Assembly: GCA_013399855.1 (NCBI GenBank)
Contig: VXAY01002459.1
Span: 1,838,191 to 1,902,190, forward strand
Length of the DNA stretch: 64,000 nt
Reading direction: 5' to 3'
Source of the DNA: Oxyruncus cristatus
Taxonomy: Eukaryota > Chordata > Aves > Passeriformes > Cotingidae
In this document: one piece after another, positions 40,201 to 55,200 of the stretch
Layout: every line of letters starts with the position of its first letter
How positions within the stretch are numbered: the first letter of the stretch is position 1
The notes under the pieces: model-generated
Told to the model about the DNA's origin: nothing
Databases searched by the model: none
Seen by the model: only the letters and a program-made list of their open reading frames with translations
Made by a program: the position numbers and the translations under genes

Positions 40201-43200
40201 GACTATGGGCTCATTGTGTTTGCCACTATACAAACACATATCTTGTCACCAAGGCATTCTGTGCCTCTTCATGCACTGTCTCTTCCAATCAATTTTTCTG
40301 GTTTGTTAGAGGCCTTTCTTTTTCGGGAGGATACAAGACAAGAAAGAGAACTATGAAGTAATTTTCTACACAAAAACTAAGAGAAATAATTAAATTTGAT
40401 TCCCACTATAATTACCTTATCTACTGTTTTATACATGAAAAAAAATCAGAATTCTTTCCAAAAATCAAAAATTCCTATCTCATGGGAATGCTCAATTTTC
40501 ACTCCACTGGATATTCTGCAACTAACCACTCATTCATTCGGCTGGGCATGGGAGGATGAGGTACTTTTGAACAATTCTGGTTTGAGACAGTTATTCTCCA
40601 TTCTTGTTGAGGGATTCTCTCATGAGAACTGATTAATTCTCATTTTGAGCCATTTATACTGTAATCACCATCCTTGTTGCATGATCAGAATAAATTTTAG
40701 CTGTAGTGCGTTCAGTACATAAATGTCACCAATTTTATACAGTCACAATTCCTGACTTGATTCAGAAAGAAGGGAATGAATCACCTTGGAGCTAAGGACA
40801 ATCAGCTATAACTATGGCAGCTAAGATAGCTTTTCTCAAATATGTTCTGCTTTCCTGACCTTTGGAGCTCATCAAAGGTGGAGTTTTGTCTTCAGAAGGC
40901 AAAACTTTGTTTCAGCGGGAAGACCCAAAAAAAAGGCAGGTAAGACAGGTCTTGACTAATTGTGATTGCTGATGAAAGCAGATAAATGTATGTGCACATG
41001 TGGTGCCAGAGAAAGGCGATTTTTATGGCTGATGGATACCCAGAGCACTTAAGATTAGGTGACAAGGAAGAGTAAGGAAGCATGTGAAGGATGCTCTGAA
41101 AAGTACCCATGGCTTGGTAAGAGATTGGAAACGGAGATGAAGGATAAGAAGATGTGGGAAGCTCTAAGGCACATGCAAGACTGAAGACATTAAAAGACTG
41201 AATACATGGCTAACTGAAATTAATAATCCATTAAACATTTCTTAATTTAAAAAATGGCTTTACTTATCAATGTTACATTTTGCCTTTATATCACTCGACT
41301 ACATTTGAGTTCCATACTAACACTTACCTCTTTTTTTGGAAAAACTCCAATCCTACCATGAGAAACATGGTTGTTTCCCTGAAATGTCTATAGTCTTGAT
41401 GCCATCTCTGCATATAAGAAAGGGTAAACAGAATTTCATCCACATATATGAAATATATATTTTTTTTTTTTTTTTACACAAACACATCCCCTTCCACTTT
41501 TGGTGTTGAATACTCACAGTAAGTGCTAAGAACCCTTAGTAGGCTTGCATATGTGAGAAGTCCACCTGAACCACCCTCCCTCACTAAAAAGAAAATTCTT
41601 AAATATCTAAAACATTTCTAGATGAAATTATTCTTACAGAACACACTACTATCTGAAAGGAACACAAAGCATCTTTGGAGAACCACAGTCAGAATTTTAT
41701 GAGATCCCTTTTTTTTCTTCCCTATACTACATTTAGTTATTTACTCAGGAGGTGTTAGAAAGCTTTTTCATACGCTAAATATTAAGCTTACATTTCAATA
41801 AAAGAGTGACATAGAAAAAGTCTGAACACTCTACACGGGAAGTGCCAAAAAACACAAACACAACTCAGACTGTGGAGGTGTTGGTCCTGGAGCAGAACAT
41901 TTATCTTACTGCCTCACCATTTATGCAAAGTGACTCCTGGTCCACTTTGTAAGTAAATGCTCCGAGTGAGAAAGGCACTTTTACTACAGTAGGTTAGATA
42001 CCACCTTGCAACTGTGCATTAAAGATAAAACAGGGGACAGCACACCATAGGACACAGCTTCTTACAGATTCAACAGAAACAGATCACCGAACAGCCAAAA
42101 ATATGAAACAGAAATGGCACTCTAAGGGCCCTTTCCCATCACAGGCTACAGTGGGCACACTGTAATATGGGAGCATCTACTGTGGGTCCTGAACACGTTA
42201 ATGAGAAGTGACAAATTTTTCCTTTGGTTTGTGAGGGAATGATTACTCCCACGGTCCTCCTAAACAAGTTGTTTAGACCTAACAGAACAACAATGAGGTG
42301 TAAGTGGTGCACTGTTAAGAGGTCTTAATGAATATAATTACATAGATTTGAAGCTGTTGCTGTAAAACGAGCTACAGGCTTAGCTTTAAGTGTGAGATGA
42401 ATTATTTTTGCAAATATAATTACAATTATTTAATGTCCAAGATTCACTCTTACTTTCTCTCCAAGTTTCACACAAGAGGAAACATTAAGTGCATAAGCTG
42501 GTTATGTATGGTCTCAGTAAACAGAAGAATCTGCTGCTCATAAGAAAATGGGAATGGCCTCAGAGACAGCTGGAGGAAAAGCACAAATGTCGCTGGGACT
42601 GCTACCCAGTTCTCAGGATGAGTAAGGCTGGGCTTAGGCCACTGTCACTCCTTCACTGCCAGCTCTGTCTGTCTAGAGAAAGCCAGTTGGCTCATACGGT
42701 GATAAACTGCAAACTGTTGTTACTGACGTCAAGACACGTCAACAAACCAAGGACAGACTCCAACCTGACATTTATTTGTCGCTCAAACGTTGGAATTACA
42801 GATGTGGAAAAAACAGCTTTAGACCAACAGCAGCCTCTGGAGAAACAAACGATCTTTCAATAACCAGTTCTAACTTCTCAGTACAAGATAAGGTGAAATT
42901 TTGGAAGACAAAATTCAGCTTACTGATAACCATTTCACATTTAAACTTAAAGAAATACTGACCTCATATTCCTCCATGTTGACTTCATCTGGCTTTATCA
43001 TTTCAAGTTTGGCTTGAGCAACTTTCATTATGTTACGGCACCTTACAAAAAGCAACAGGAAATTCCCAGAGGGTATTATCCATACAGGACAGCAGCTTCA
43101 CATAGTATAAGCTAAAGCCTTATGCAAACCAGTATGAAAATGCTACACATTTTTATTATGCATGGTATAATCAGCAGGAGAGAGCACACTTTTGAAGTAG

Positions 43201-46200
43201 GTGTGATGAAGGACTGCGCTATTCAAAGGATTACTTCTTGTTTTATCTTGCTAAATGGCCACATTGCTCAGTCTTTCTTTTTAAAAGTTCAGACGGCTTG
43301 AAACACCCCAACATTTACTTTGCAGAAGTTCAGAAGATCATTCACTATACAGAAATCAGACTAATGTTTTCTAACTTGTAATTTGTCTATTTCTATCATT
43401 AAGTAGACAGAAATTTTGAGTGAAATAGAGACATTGTCTTTCAAGTCAGTAGCTCACCTAGCTTAAAAAGCTTGGCTGTCTACTGCTGGCTTTCAGGGCA
43501 GTGAGGAAATGCACAGTGAAGGTACAGAAATCTATGTGCAAAATTATGAACAGCACTGAGTATTTCTCCTGATTTTATATGAATAGAAACCAGATTTTTA
43601 TAGAGATGAAATGTCTTACCAAGTAAACTTGCAAGCTATTAACTAGGAGATAGGGCCAGCCAAAGCCACCAGCCTTCCCTCTATTACAGGCAGGAGCTGA
43701 ACATGAAGGGTTGTCTCCACACACCAGAGAACATCCTTGGGCACAGGAAATGAGACGTGCGGATCTTATTACCTTTCATCAAAGCTCAGATTGTGATCTC
43801 CAAACTGCTCCAGTAATGTTCTCTCAATGATCTTCTTTGGTGCCTGGTTTTGGATGAAGTAAACAATTGCATGACGCAGACGATAATCACATTCAGGGGG
43901 TGGATCTTCCTGGGCTAACTTTAGCAAACGTGTGTATTCCAATTTAATTGCCTACATAATTTAAAACAAACCAGACATTATTCCTTCTGGCTTTTAACTC
44001 CAGCGTCAGAAACACTAACGAGACAATTCACATCCCATGGCATTTTGCCTATAAAATATTTTTATTAACGGTTCAATAGTTCAACCTTCTAAGAAGTCTA
44101 AACTCTGTTTTTAAAGAAGCAAACAAACAAACTAACCCCAGACTAATTGTCAAGTTGTTCTTTTTCTTTCAAATTACGCCTGTCAAAATCCCAGGTAAAC
44201 CTTTACTTCAAAAGCAGTTCCAATCCTGTGCTATGACCCCCCGAGAGAAGATTTATCCAATCCTTAGAGGTTTCTTTAAGCATTTACAATTCAAAGCTAA
44301 TATAAGATTTCCAACACTTTACTTAAAGAAATTTCCTGCATATTCATAAGGTAAAACAGGTACCTCTAATATATGGTTAAAATGCAAATGCATGAATAAA
44401 ATAAATTCTATGGGAAGTTTAATGAACATGTATGATTTTGGAAACACTAAGTGAGAATGAGAATGCCTCTCAACAAAAATCAAATTACAGGATTTATAGA
44501 GAAAATAATAATTCAATATGAACAGTATTAGCCTCCTACAGGGCAGGATGGAGCCCTCACTGAATATTTTAGGTCAACTTTAGAGGTCATCAGAAGTGTT
44601 TATGTTTCCAGATGTGCCATCACATTAGATTTCATATTTTGTTCTGTTCATTAGATCTCATTCACTGAAACTATACAGCAGGAACAAAAACCACAATAAA
44701 AATAATTAGAAAAATGGTGACAAACTTTAACACGTTCTGTAATTTCCCTCTCAAAACAGGGAGGTGATCAGATTGTTTGCTAACACATCAGCAAAGTTTC
44801 AATACAACAAATACACAAAATAGAGTTCCAAAGCAGTCAGGAAAAAAACCCAACTCTGTTCAATATTTCAAACTCCTTTATGTTGTAATACATGGCAGCA
44901 GCAGGCAACTGCCAGAAATTTGGGCTCCCATCCTCTACTAGTACATGTTTTGTTTCAGGACTAAACAAGCAGGTAGGAAAATAATCATACAGGCTTAAAC
45001 ACAGAGCGTGTGGAGAACTTTAAAACTATTGATGATTCGGCATCAATATCTTTAAATACTCATATGCATTACCACTAAAAAGGAAGTTTGGGAGAACATT
45101 ATAAATGCCAAAAGCCACAGAGAGTTTCCACTATCTTACATCAGAAGTTCTACTACTGGAAAGTCAGCAAGGATAACAGTTAAACCCTGTTTATTGAGGT
45201 AGGCCAGAAGCCAACAGAAATTGCTATTAAGACATTTAATTTTTCATATAATTACTGAGAAGTAGGAAAAATGCAATGCAAAGCCTCTATTTTTATACTC
45301 ATATTTTAAATAGTATGGTATATTACAGGTTCAGAAACCCTACGTACAATAAAAAAGTAACACTTCCTTTACACAAAATACAGGAAAAAGGGATGGTAGA
45401 AAAAAGTGTCACAGCAAACATTCTGCAAGGGCTGTCGACAAAGTTTAAAGGAGGATGATTAGAAGAGGTCATTGATCAAGAAATATCTGAATCTTAGTCA
45501 TGTCTTAAGCCTGAGATCCAGAGTGGGAGTGAAACCTTGGCAGTTGACCCACATCAAAGTGGTTTCACCTGAGTTACACTAAAACAAAGATATAGAAAAC
45601 CCCCAAAATTTTCTGAAAACAACCAATTTTGTTTATTTCGTAAAAAACACCCATAAACAAACAGAGTATAACAGTATTAAAAGATACAGAAGCTTTTACA
45701 GTAAGTTTATGCAGAAAAGAGAGATTTCATCTGATAAGTCTCAGTGGTCCTCCTAAGTGGTCCTAAGGAGGACCACTTCATCTGTGTATGTTCATGCTAA
45801 TTCATTCCTTGAAAATTAATCACATTCCACCTCTTCCAAGCCATTGCAAACATGATTCCACAGAAAATGAATAAGGAAAGTTTTCTACTTTCCAACAATT
45901 TAGTGTCAAACCATTTTCTACCTCGAAGACAATTCTGTCCCCATGAAGCAAAAGTTCTTAAGTGTTCAAAATTAAAGGCTGAAAAACATTGCAACTGAGT
46001 ATTGTCTTGGTAACTCTGAAGCACTAAATATAGATTTTATTTTGAACTACATTCCTGTTTTAAAACTGCCGAAACACCCTCCATATTAAAAAAACGACTA
46101 GGTATAATCAAACTTTCTGGTAAGGGGTGATTTGAACAAATGAGGGTGGGTTTTCTGAGCTTAAAAAAAAATAAAAAATACTGACATATTTTCGTTATGT

Positions 46201-49200
46201 AGTAAATTTGAGAAATAAAACAAAAAAAAACAAGGAGTGAATCCCATACAAACCCCATTTCACTCAACAGAGGCTATGGCAGGTGTCTCTCTGTTCCCTG
46301 AGGGCAGGCACAGTTAACAGAGACAACCCTGCAAACATATGTAATGGTCATAACCCCTCTCTAAGTGTCCATTACAAACCCCCACATAAGCCGACTCAAT
46401 CCATGAGATTTCAATTTCCTTACCAAGGGGTTGGAGACCTTTTTGGTGGCGGTGGTAGGGTGTTTTGTTAGTTTGGCTGTTGTTTGGGGGTTTGGGATTT
46501 TGACGAATTCCTTCTAGTGGAACTACATCATAACAGTTAAGAAGAAAACAGGCTGCTACTCAGTGACAAGCAGGAAGCTTCTTCCTCCTCTCCAGACCAC
46601 ATTTGAGAGGATTTTACATCATGTCAAAGTAATTCCCTTTCTAATACCCTGAAAATTCAAAAGACTATGAGCTAAAAGTGCTCAGAAGTTTGTGTATTTA
46701 AGAAAACTAACACATTTTGAAATCCGGCATCATTGAGAAGAGCAATAACCACAACAAGCCTAATGTCTAATTCCCAGTAATAAAAAATTTTATAATAAAT
46801 AGTATTGACACCCATGCAGTTCCACAAAAGAAAGTATTGTAGATTTATTAAAAATCTTTTACGGAGTACTGAACAAGAACATCTCTTTAAAATACACAAG
46901 AAATGACTAAACACTCATTTCCCTGGGTGAAAAAACTGATGCCCTAACAGTCAAGCAAAGGCATGGGGAGGGGGGAGGGAATATTCTTATTGATTACGTA
47001 TCTTTCATGTTACTATTATTTTCCTCACTACTACTATTAGAAAGCTAAAAAGCAGAAAGGTATATAAGCTACTGATATTAACAGGGCAAATATCTATTTT
47101 CCAAGGGAGAAATATGGATGACTGATATAGACAAATACGTATAAATGCTGGAAAAGTCTTAATATACATCAAAGGGTGGGGGGAATAGCATATCTAGCAA
47201 GAAAAGTCAGGAGAAAAAGTTGAAAATGTTAGTTGTACCTTAAAGAACCCTGCTTCTGGCCCACACCTGTCATAAACATTCCTGGCTTTACCTATAGCCA
47301 TGATAATACCTTGCATGTTCGGGGTCAGCATGACCTGCCACAAGGGATTTAAGGTAAAAGTTTTGAATGATTAATATTTAAATGACCAAATTCAATATGA
47401 TTTTAGTTTCATGCAAGATGAAAAGCAACTTAGTACATGCATACACTGAAATGCCACAGTTCAATACAGATCAGGTGTGCATATCCTGCAAATCAAATCA
47501 CGGCATGTGTATATAGTTTTACTGTGACAACTTTAAAGGAATCTCACAAAAAAAAAAAAATTGAAGAAAACTGTGTCAAAAAAGTTACACGGTCCAAACT
47601 TCCCAGGAAAGGAACATGCATCGTTCAGCATTAGTATCCAGCAGAAACTGCACACTGAATGAGTGCTACCCATGGCCAAAGGATTTTAAAAGAAAAAAGT
47701 TTCAAGTAGAAAAATCATCCAATCACACTACACTAAAACCACACTGCCTGTATTTTATGCATATTTCAACATTAGAATCAGAGACTCATTGCTGCAAATG
47801 CAATTGCTTCCTGAAGCATTTGAAGACAAATTCTTAAACATCAAACCCAAAACAATTAACAAACACAAAGCCAAACACAGGACACATATCTCAGCTATTC
47901 ACATCAGTTACATACAATTCGATACACATAGGCTTTTCAGAGTAACCTTTCTCCTTTGTTAACTGGGAGCAAAGAAAAATTCTCCCTCTCTCCTTGGTAT
48001 AGCTGACACAGCAACTGGCACAGCAAGAAAAGATGAAGAACCTTAAACTCCCTGCCACAGTTTCCCACACATAAAAACATTAAAAAAAAAAAATGAACAC
48101 ACTTACAAAATGAACAGGGAAATAGCAAGAAAGTTTTCCTCGAGAAAGACAATGGCATGGGGACAATAGGAAAAAAAAAAAGGAAGGAAAAAATAAACAA
48201 AAAAGCAGGTCACTATATGAGGTTAAATCCTCTTGTCTTTAAAGGTGGAGACTACATATCTGTGAGAAGCCAAACTCAGTGTGATGGTGTCAATTAAATC
48301 ATTTTACTCCCCACCCCATATTCCCAGTTACAACTGATCACAATTCCAGGGCAGAATGACCTGAAATATCCATTTGCCTAGGGAAGCTAAAGCTCCCCAG
48401 AGCCCCTCAAGAACACATGCTCAGACATCTGAGAATATGGGCTGCCCCAACAGTAACCCCAACCAAAATATTCACAGAGTAGGCAGTGTCAAGGCAGGGC
48501 AGTTTAATGACCTGGCAACGTTCCTTTTTACTGCTAAAATAGGGCAGCAAAAAATAATGTCTCTCAGTATGACAACAGGCCTCTCATTTATTCCTCAAGT
48601 AGTACCAGGTACATGCACCACCCTGGGCCTGACCTGGAAAAAAAGAGTTTGGTTTTTTGTTTGTTTTTTTTTTTTTAAGCTTAGCAAGAGTCAGCTCCAC
48701 CAGCCACATCAGTTTCAGGAGATTTACATGGATAATTTAATCCCCAAAGCCTGAAAAGCTTAACCTTGGCAAATAAGAGATCAGACTTGAACACTGGCTT
48801 TATTGGACTGACACAGAAGCACAAACATTTAGCACATCACTCACTGTCCTGTCACTTTTTAAATAATGGAGCAGTGTGCAGTCTATCACCAGCATTTTGA
48901 AGGCTACCTGGCCTAGCACAAACACTGAACTTCCATAGCTGAAAAGACAAATACACCTCCAGTGTAAACGTTACCATGCAAAGCGTGCCCAGTTAGAGTA
49001 GGCAGTGCTTTCCTTTCGGATTTCATTACAAATTAATATATTGTTAAGATTACAAATCGCTAAGCATTTAGTTTTGCAGAAATCTGTCAAGTGTCACTCT
49101 GTGCAAACATGCCAAAACTTCTCATCAGGCAGCACAAGAAAGCACTGAGGAGGAGCGGTGCACACAACCGCAGTCAGATGTACCTCATCGTCATAACCCC

Positions 49201-52200
49201 CCTCCTCTGACTCAATCACAAAAGTCCCTACATCAGGAATCGCCACCTCTACAACTCGCTGGTTAGGAGCTGGTGGAGCTGGGGCATTATCAGAGCCCTG
49301 CAGAAGAAAACCATTATCAGTATGTGTTTGTGAGGGGAAAAGGAAAGAGTAACAATCAGAAAACGCATAAAATGACGGAGAGACGCAAACTGGCAGGCTG
49401 ATCTACGACAGTGATGTGCACTGCTGAAATTCTGAAAAAAAATTAAGAAACCGAGAATGTAAGTCGTGTTTTTAAGCAGTACATTTTGAAGTGAAGCCAT
49501 AATCGTTAAGAATAGTTCATTCCTTCTTTAATCACTAGTTATATCTTTACAGGTTAGGATACCAGTGTTGCAAATCTAACATCTGGTACATATCTAAGGC
49601 AGTTGGCAAAGGATGAGTCTATGAACCACCACTTCTTATACATTTCAACCCAAAATTACTGAATGTATCACAGAATCACAGCATGGTTTGGGTTGGAAGG
49701 GACCATAAAGATCATCTAATTCCAAGGATGTCACCCACTAAATCAAGTTGCTCGGAGCCCCCTCCAACCTGGTCTTGAACAGGGCCAGGCCAGATACTTC
49801 ATATCTGAAATACGTCTTGAATTCAAACTAAAGGATGGAAACAAGGCAAAGGCTAACATTTCCCAGTGCTCTGGGAAAAGAACAACCAACCAACCTCTAA
49901 CAATCAAGATATTTTAAAAAATATTTAAAGGTACATTACATTCAACAGGTTTATTTTTTTAGAAAAGTAATTAAAAATTAAATCAGAGGAAGATTTTGCT
50001 AGTCACGGAAATTCTTGCTATGTTAAAATGAATTTTAAACAACAATGGACACAAATCTCAGCTTCTATGGTCAATCACTGAATAATAGGCAGTTTACAAC
50101 ATCTGCAGAACTTAAACCTTGACTCTCATCTAAGCAATCACAGAGTGCCATGCTACTTCTGCAACTGTAACAATAGCCTCATTTTTTAACAAAGATTCCA
50201 GAAACATACATAATTATCTATTTACACTCAACACTGCATAAATACAAAGGAAAACTCTGCAATCAGAAGGCAGGAAGAAAAAAGGGCAAAAGGGCAAAAA
50301 ATGGACAAAATGAACATGTGATGCATAACCTACAATCCCGTAGGTTACATATTCTGATGGTGGCTTTCCTTGTTTTAAAAATGGAGAAACAAAAAGAGGA
50401 AGAATGGAATGGCTGCATGTCTGAATGCATGTGGAAGTAGAATAATTAGAAAGTACGCTGATACACTGAGAAGTATTTCACTTTTCTCTAAGTGAAATTT
50501 GGGTATACAGAGAGCAGCTTTTAAATATTAACAGTACATTCAGATTAGCTAGAAATTTGCTTTAGATCATAACAGTTGAAGTACAGTAGCTTCTAAATAA
50601 AAGAGTTTGCATGGTTTGGCTTTTTTTCATTTATATCTTTCAAGAGCCATCCATCTTGCTGCAGGGAAAATACTGGAGTAAGACAATCTGCATCTGCCTC
50701 ATCAAGCCTATCGTGGAGTCCCCATGTGGCTCCTCAACCACAGCTTTGTGAAGCCCTAAGGCTGACCACTGCTCAAGGTGTCATTATCCTGAACTGAAAC
50801 ACTTGATCCACGGAATAACTCTAAGATTCTTTCACATCTCACTGGGATGGATGCCCACAAACCCTAGATAAAGGACAGCATTATGAAAGACATTTTATCA
50901 TGGGTTTGGTACCTACATAGCTACCCCTTCAGCTGGAGGTAAATCATATTTAACAGGCTCCCCCCTAAGCTGTTCTGGGTTCTGAGAACTAAAAAAAAAT
51001 CAGAGATACAGAGCCTAAAGCATTAGTGGCAGGGCATCTTTTCATCCAGGGTTAGATCAGTTTCCCTGTTAACTTTGATTTCAGTTTAGCAGAGAAAGTG
51101 TGTTTTCCTGACACCATGGGAGAGAGGAGTGGAAAACACAGCAGGTCAGCAAGTTGTCAACCATTTTCAAAGGCTTTAAGAGTACTTTCCTGTCAGCCCC
51201 AAAGATATCCATGGCTAGATCTGCTGCCGTTTAATGAGGGTTCATACCTGAACCGTCTGCTTCAAATTCTGCAGAGATCTAAACTGCTCATATCTCTAAT
51301 GGTCACTAGGGGTGCCTAAGGAAACTATAATGTTCACTTCTTATGTCTTATCCTTACAGATACAGTTTCAAGAGAGATGTATGTATTGTTTTAATGGCAC
51401 TTGGTTTTGTGGCCATATACTTACAGAGAAGCAAAAAAAATAATTGCTGGGAGAAAAAACTGTTAAATGTTAGTTTCATTAATAACCCATAAAATAGTTA
51501 ATGTCCCATTCCTCTTAGTATCTTTTGTATGAAGTGAAAACAGAATCACCCAACACTAATTCTTATCACCATTTAAAGTTAATATATGCATCCTGTGAAA
51601 CACAAAAAGTAATCTTCATCAAGTTGTGAATCTGCATTAATGCTACAGGATATTGTTGAAAAACCTCTTATTTTTGAAAGCTACATTAACTTCCACAGGT
51701 CTTTCGAGAGAACTCAATTATAATCTTACATTTCACAGACAAAAACCTCAATGTCTAAAGCAGTATTTTTCAAGTCTTTTACATGGACTGTCAATATTTT
51801 ATCCTCAAAAATACATGGAGGCATCTCATATTTTTAGAAGACTGTGGGCACAATCATCTGATTTTAATTTGAACAATATGCTGTATTCTTGACAAGCACT
51901 TGAATCCCATAGAAACTTCTATTTAGTACTTCTTTTCTGCACTACACTCATTACTGTTGTACACACTTTCTGAATGGACTTCAGTGTTGGACAAGCCCTG
52001 AAGAAAGACCAATTTTAGTTCAAAGTTTCCAGACACACACCTTCTAATCAGCTTTTATCATTTCTATTTGCAAAATAAAAGCAAAAGAAGTATTTCAAGC
52101 TTCAAAATATCCTCACCATATCCATTATAGCTTCTGGACCTCTATCTTCTTGTTCAGCTAAAGCTTTATTGATTGCTTGTACAGAATCTTCTTTTAAGTG

Positions 52201-55200
52201 CTTTGAAATATCAGTTCTTGATGGCTGCTCTAAATATTCTGGTTCTCCTGCTTGAACTTAGTGACAGAAATAAGATAACAATTTTGTGTGTTAACATCAG
52301 CATGAATTTTGAATTGTTTTGTTTTTATTTGGATCACTATCTCATAGGTAAGGTAACCACACAGAAAACGCAGGGTAGGTCATACAATTGACAAATACAA
52401 CTTTACACCAGTCTGTGTCTCATGTTGTTCTGAGCACTTCCCTATAAATGGATCCCTGATTTTATATTAGGAACAATAGACCTATCCTGTCTATAAAGCC
52501 ATTAAGGCTCTTGAGTGAGGGGTGTTCATCAATCGATCATTAGGGACAACAAAGAACAAAGATGAGATTCTACTTGAACTTTCTGTGGGATACAGACTCA
52601 ATATATGGAATGACCTACAGCCATTTGAGTGCCAGATGTATTTTTACTTTGTAAAATAATAAACACTGTGTTCTTCTGCCTTAAGAGATATCTCGAAGTC
52701 TTTTCCACTTGAGGGCAATAAATTGATTAGTATAAATATTGTCTTATATTCCTTACATGACGAAACCAAATTTTGGCAGGCAAACAAAACATTGATTTTG
52801 TACTTTCCATTACTAACAAAAGAAAAAAAAAAACAGTCTCAAAGCATTTGTGAACTCAAAACATACAGAAGATGAAGTAACTCTCCGCAGAGTTCACAAA
52901 ACAATGTCATTAAATCACTGCACTTTCTACATTCAGTTTGCAGTCACAGATAGTTATGAGAAATACATGCTCAGTCTTAACAACTCCAACACAGCAGTGA
53001 AAACATCTGGACAGCAGCCTCACTACAAATCACTGGCCTTACTGTTCCTGATCAGTCTTTTCCATAATTTTAACACCCTCTGTTTTCACACAGTAAAATC
53101 TTAAGTGGGCCCTGCTATTGCTAAATCTATTCAATGTGCCACACCAAATAAATTATTCTTCTCTTCATATCTAAATTTTCTCTTAATTTAAAATGAGAAG
53201 GTAAGTCTTGTACTCAGTGATGCTGAATAGAAAAATATACATCACTTACAGACTAACAGATTCTCAAAACAGACTGGTGAGACCTGTTAATAATAATCAC
53301 TTGTCTTAAAAGGCCAAAGTTTCTATGGAAAAAAAAATGGCTAAGGATAACTGGGAGGGAAAAGGCAGACAAACCAACAAACATTTTTTTTCTTTAAACA
53401 AAAAATGAAATGCAAAAAAACCCCAGGCTGAGCTTCAAGTACAGTTATCCTGGCCAAGTAAACAGTTGTAATTCATGATTACAAAAATTAACTCCTTTTC
53501 TGTTGTTAAGCTGTAAAACAATATATACAAAACCCAGTGATTTTTGGTCCTCGCCCTTTTATAAACAGGCAGAAGCAGCTAACCTGGAGCAGGTGAGGGT
53601 GCTGGTGCCCTGGGTATCTGAGATAGCAACTTCTCCTGCTGTGCTTTCTGAGCAAGTTCTGCATCCCACTCTTCAAGTTCTTTTTCAAAACGTTTATTGT
53701 CTTCCTTGACATAATCCCTTAGATCAGAAGGTAGCGTGTCCATTCCAACAAGCATCTGCCCCGTTTCTTTGTTAAACTCCTCTGCAGTAACGTGAAATAT
53801 AAGTTTCAGAAAAAGAAAGAATAGGGAAAAAGAAAGTATGTTCAACAGATTTCCTCAAGTGAATTACTGAAAACGTACAGTGTAACACCAAAACCCCCCA
53901 ACTATATTATTTCTAACTGGTTTTACTATCTGTTGGGTACTCCTCTGCTACTGAGACATATGGCTACTGCTCCTGTGATCTTTGGATTTTACATTCTTGG
54001 GCACTGACACCTTGAAAGATAAGCCTTTTGGGCCATGAGCACCTATGATTGTGAACATTCAGAAAAAAAAGTCACAAAACTCCCACCATCACTCGACTGC
54101 ACTACAGCCACACAGAGACAGACACAACTAAACTTCCCAAGTGAAAAGGGGAAAGAGAGTGGGCCTACAGGGATTTGGAAGTCAACTGATAGGAACACCA
54201 GCTATACTGAGTAACCTTCCCAATTGTTTGGAGAATGGTGTCTGCAGGGGTATCCCAGACACCAGGAGATGAATTAGCTGTAACTGTCCCACAGTTACAG
54301 CCCATAGACTCTATGGCTGCAAGTCCACTACCAATCTGGCAATCTAGAAATGCCATGGGTAATATCAGTCCTCCTTTAAAAACTGAACAAAGGAGCACTC
54401 GAGCCTTCTGCCCTATGAAAAGACAGGAGCATGAAAATTTTCCATGACCTATTATTGCATCTCTGGACATTTTCACAGCCAGCTCCCTGGCTACCAGTAT
54501 TATAAAACTCATGCTAAAGGGATCTTTGTCCCCTCTTCAAACACTTCCATACAAAGCCTTACAGTTGCATACTACGACATGTCCTGAAAAAAAATTTCCC
54601 AATCCATGTATTGCTTAGGTTTACTATGTGGTTTGTCGGGCTAAGTTATTCACATTTCACTTTACTGCATAAGCATTCAAGTTTCCACGCTCCAGTAGGG
54701 TGCATCAGAGCTCTGAAGCTTAAGCAAAAAAAAAAAAAAAAAACCACAACCAAACAAAAAAGCAGCTACATAAGGATTTTAATGTAAAATGCTCATTTAT
54801 CTATTTCCATGTTTCTGTTCTAATGAGATAACCCGTTCAAAATTCTGAGCATGCAATCACTTGCCTAAAATGTTTGCAAATTAGCAAACATGTAGTTTAT
54901 TTTAATCTCTTAATAATGCTGAAACACTGGCATTATCTTTATTAATCTATAAGTTGAAGAGCAATTCTTCTACCTATAAAAATAATCTAACAGTTAAGAG
55001 TAGAAATAAAACTTTCAGTAATTATTAAAAAACATTTCAAAAATCTGAAAATCCACGTGAGAGAAGTTCGCTTTATCAATGTAGTTAGCTATTCTATACC
55101 ATGCAGAACCCATATTGGTAACATTACCTTGTATCAAGTATTGTTCCTTATCATTGATATACATTAAACAATATGCACTGGCATTCCTGTAACCACCAAA

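Noticed and set aside
53503..53712. 68-codon frames on both strands
   Set aside because: Shadows of the USP25 exon 53584-53781 in other frames.
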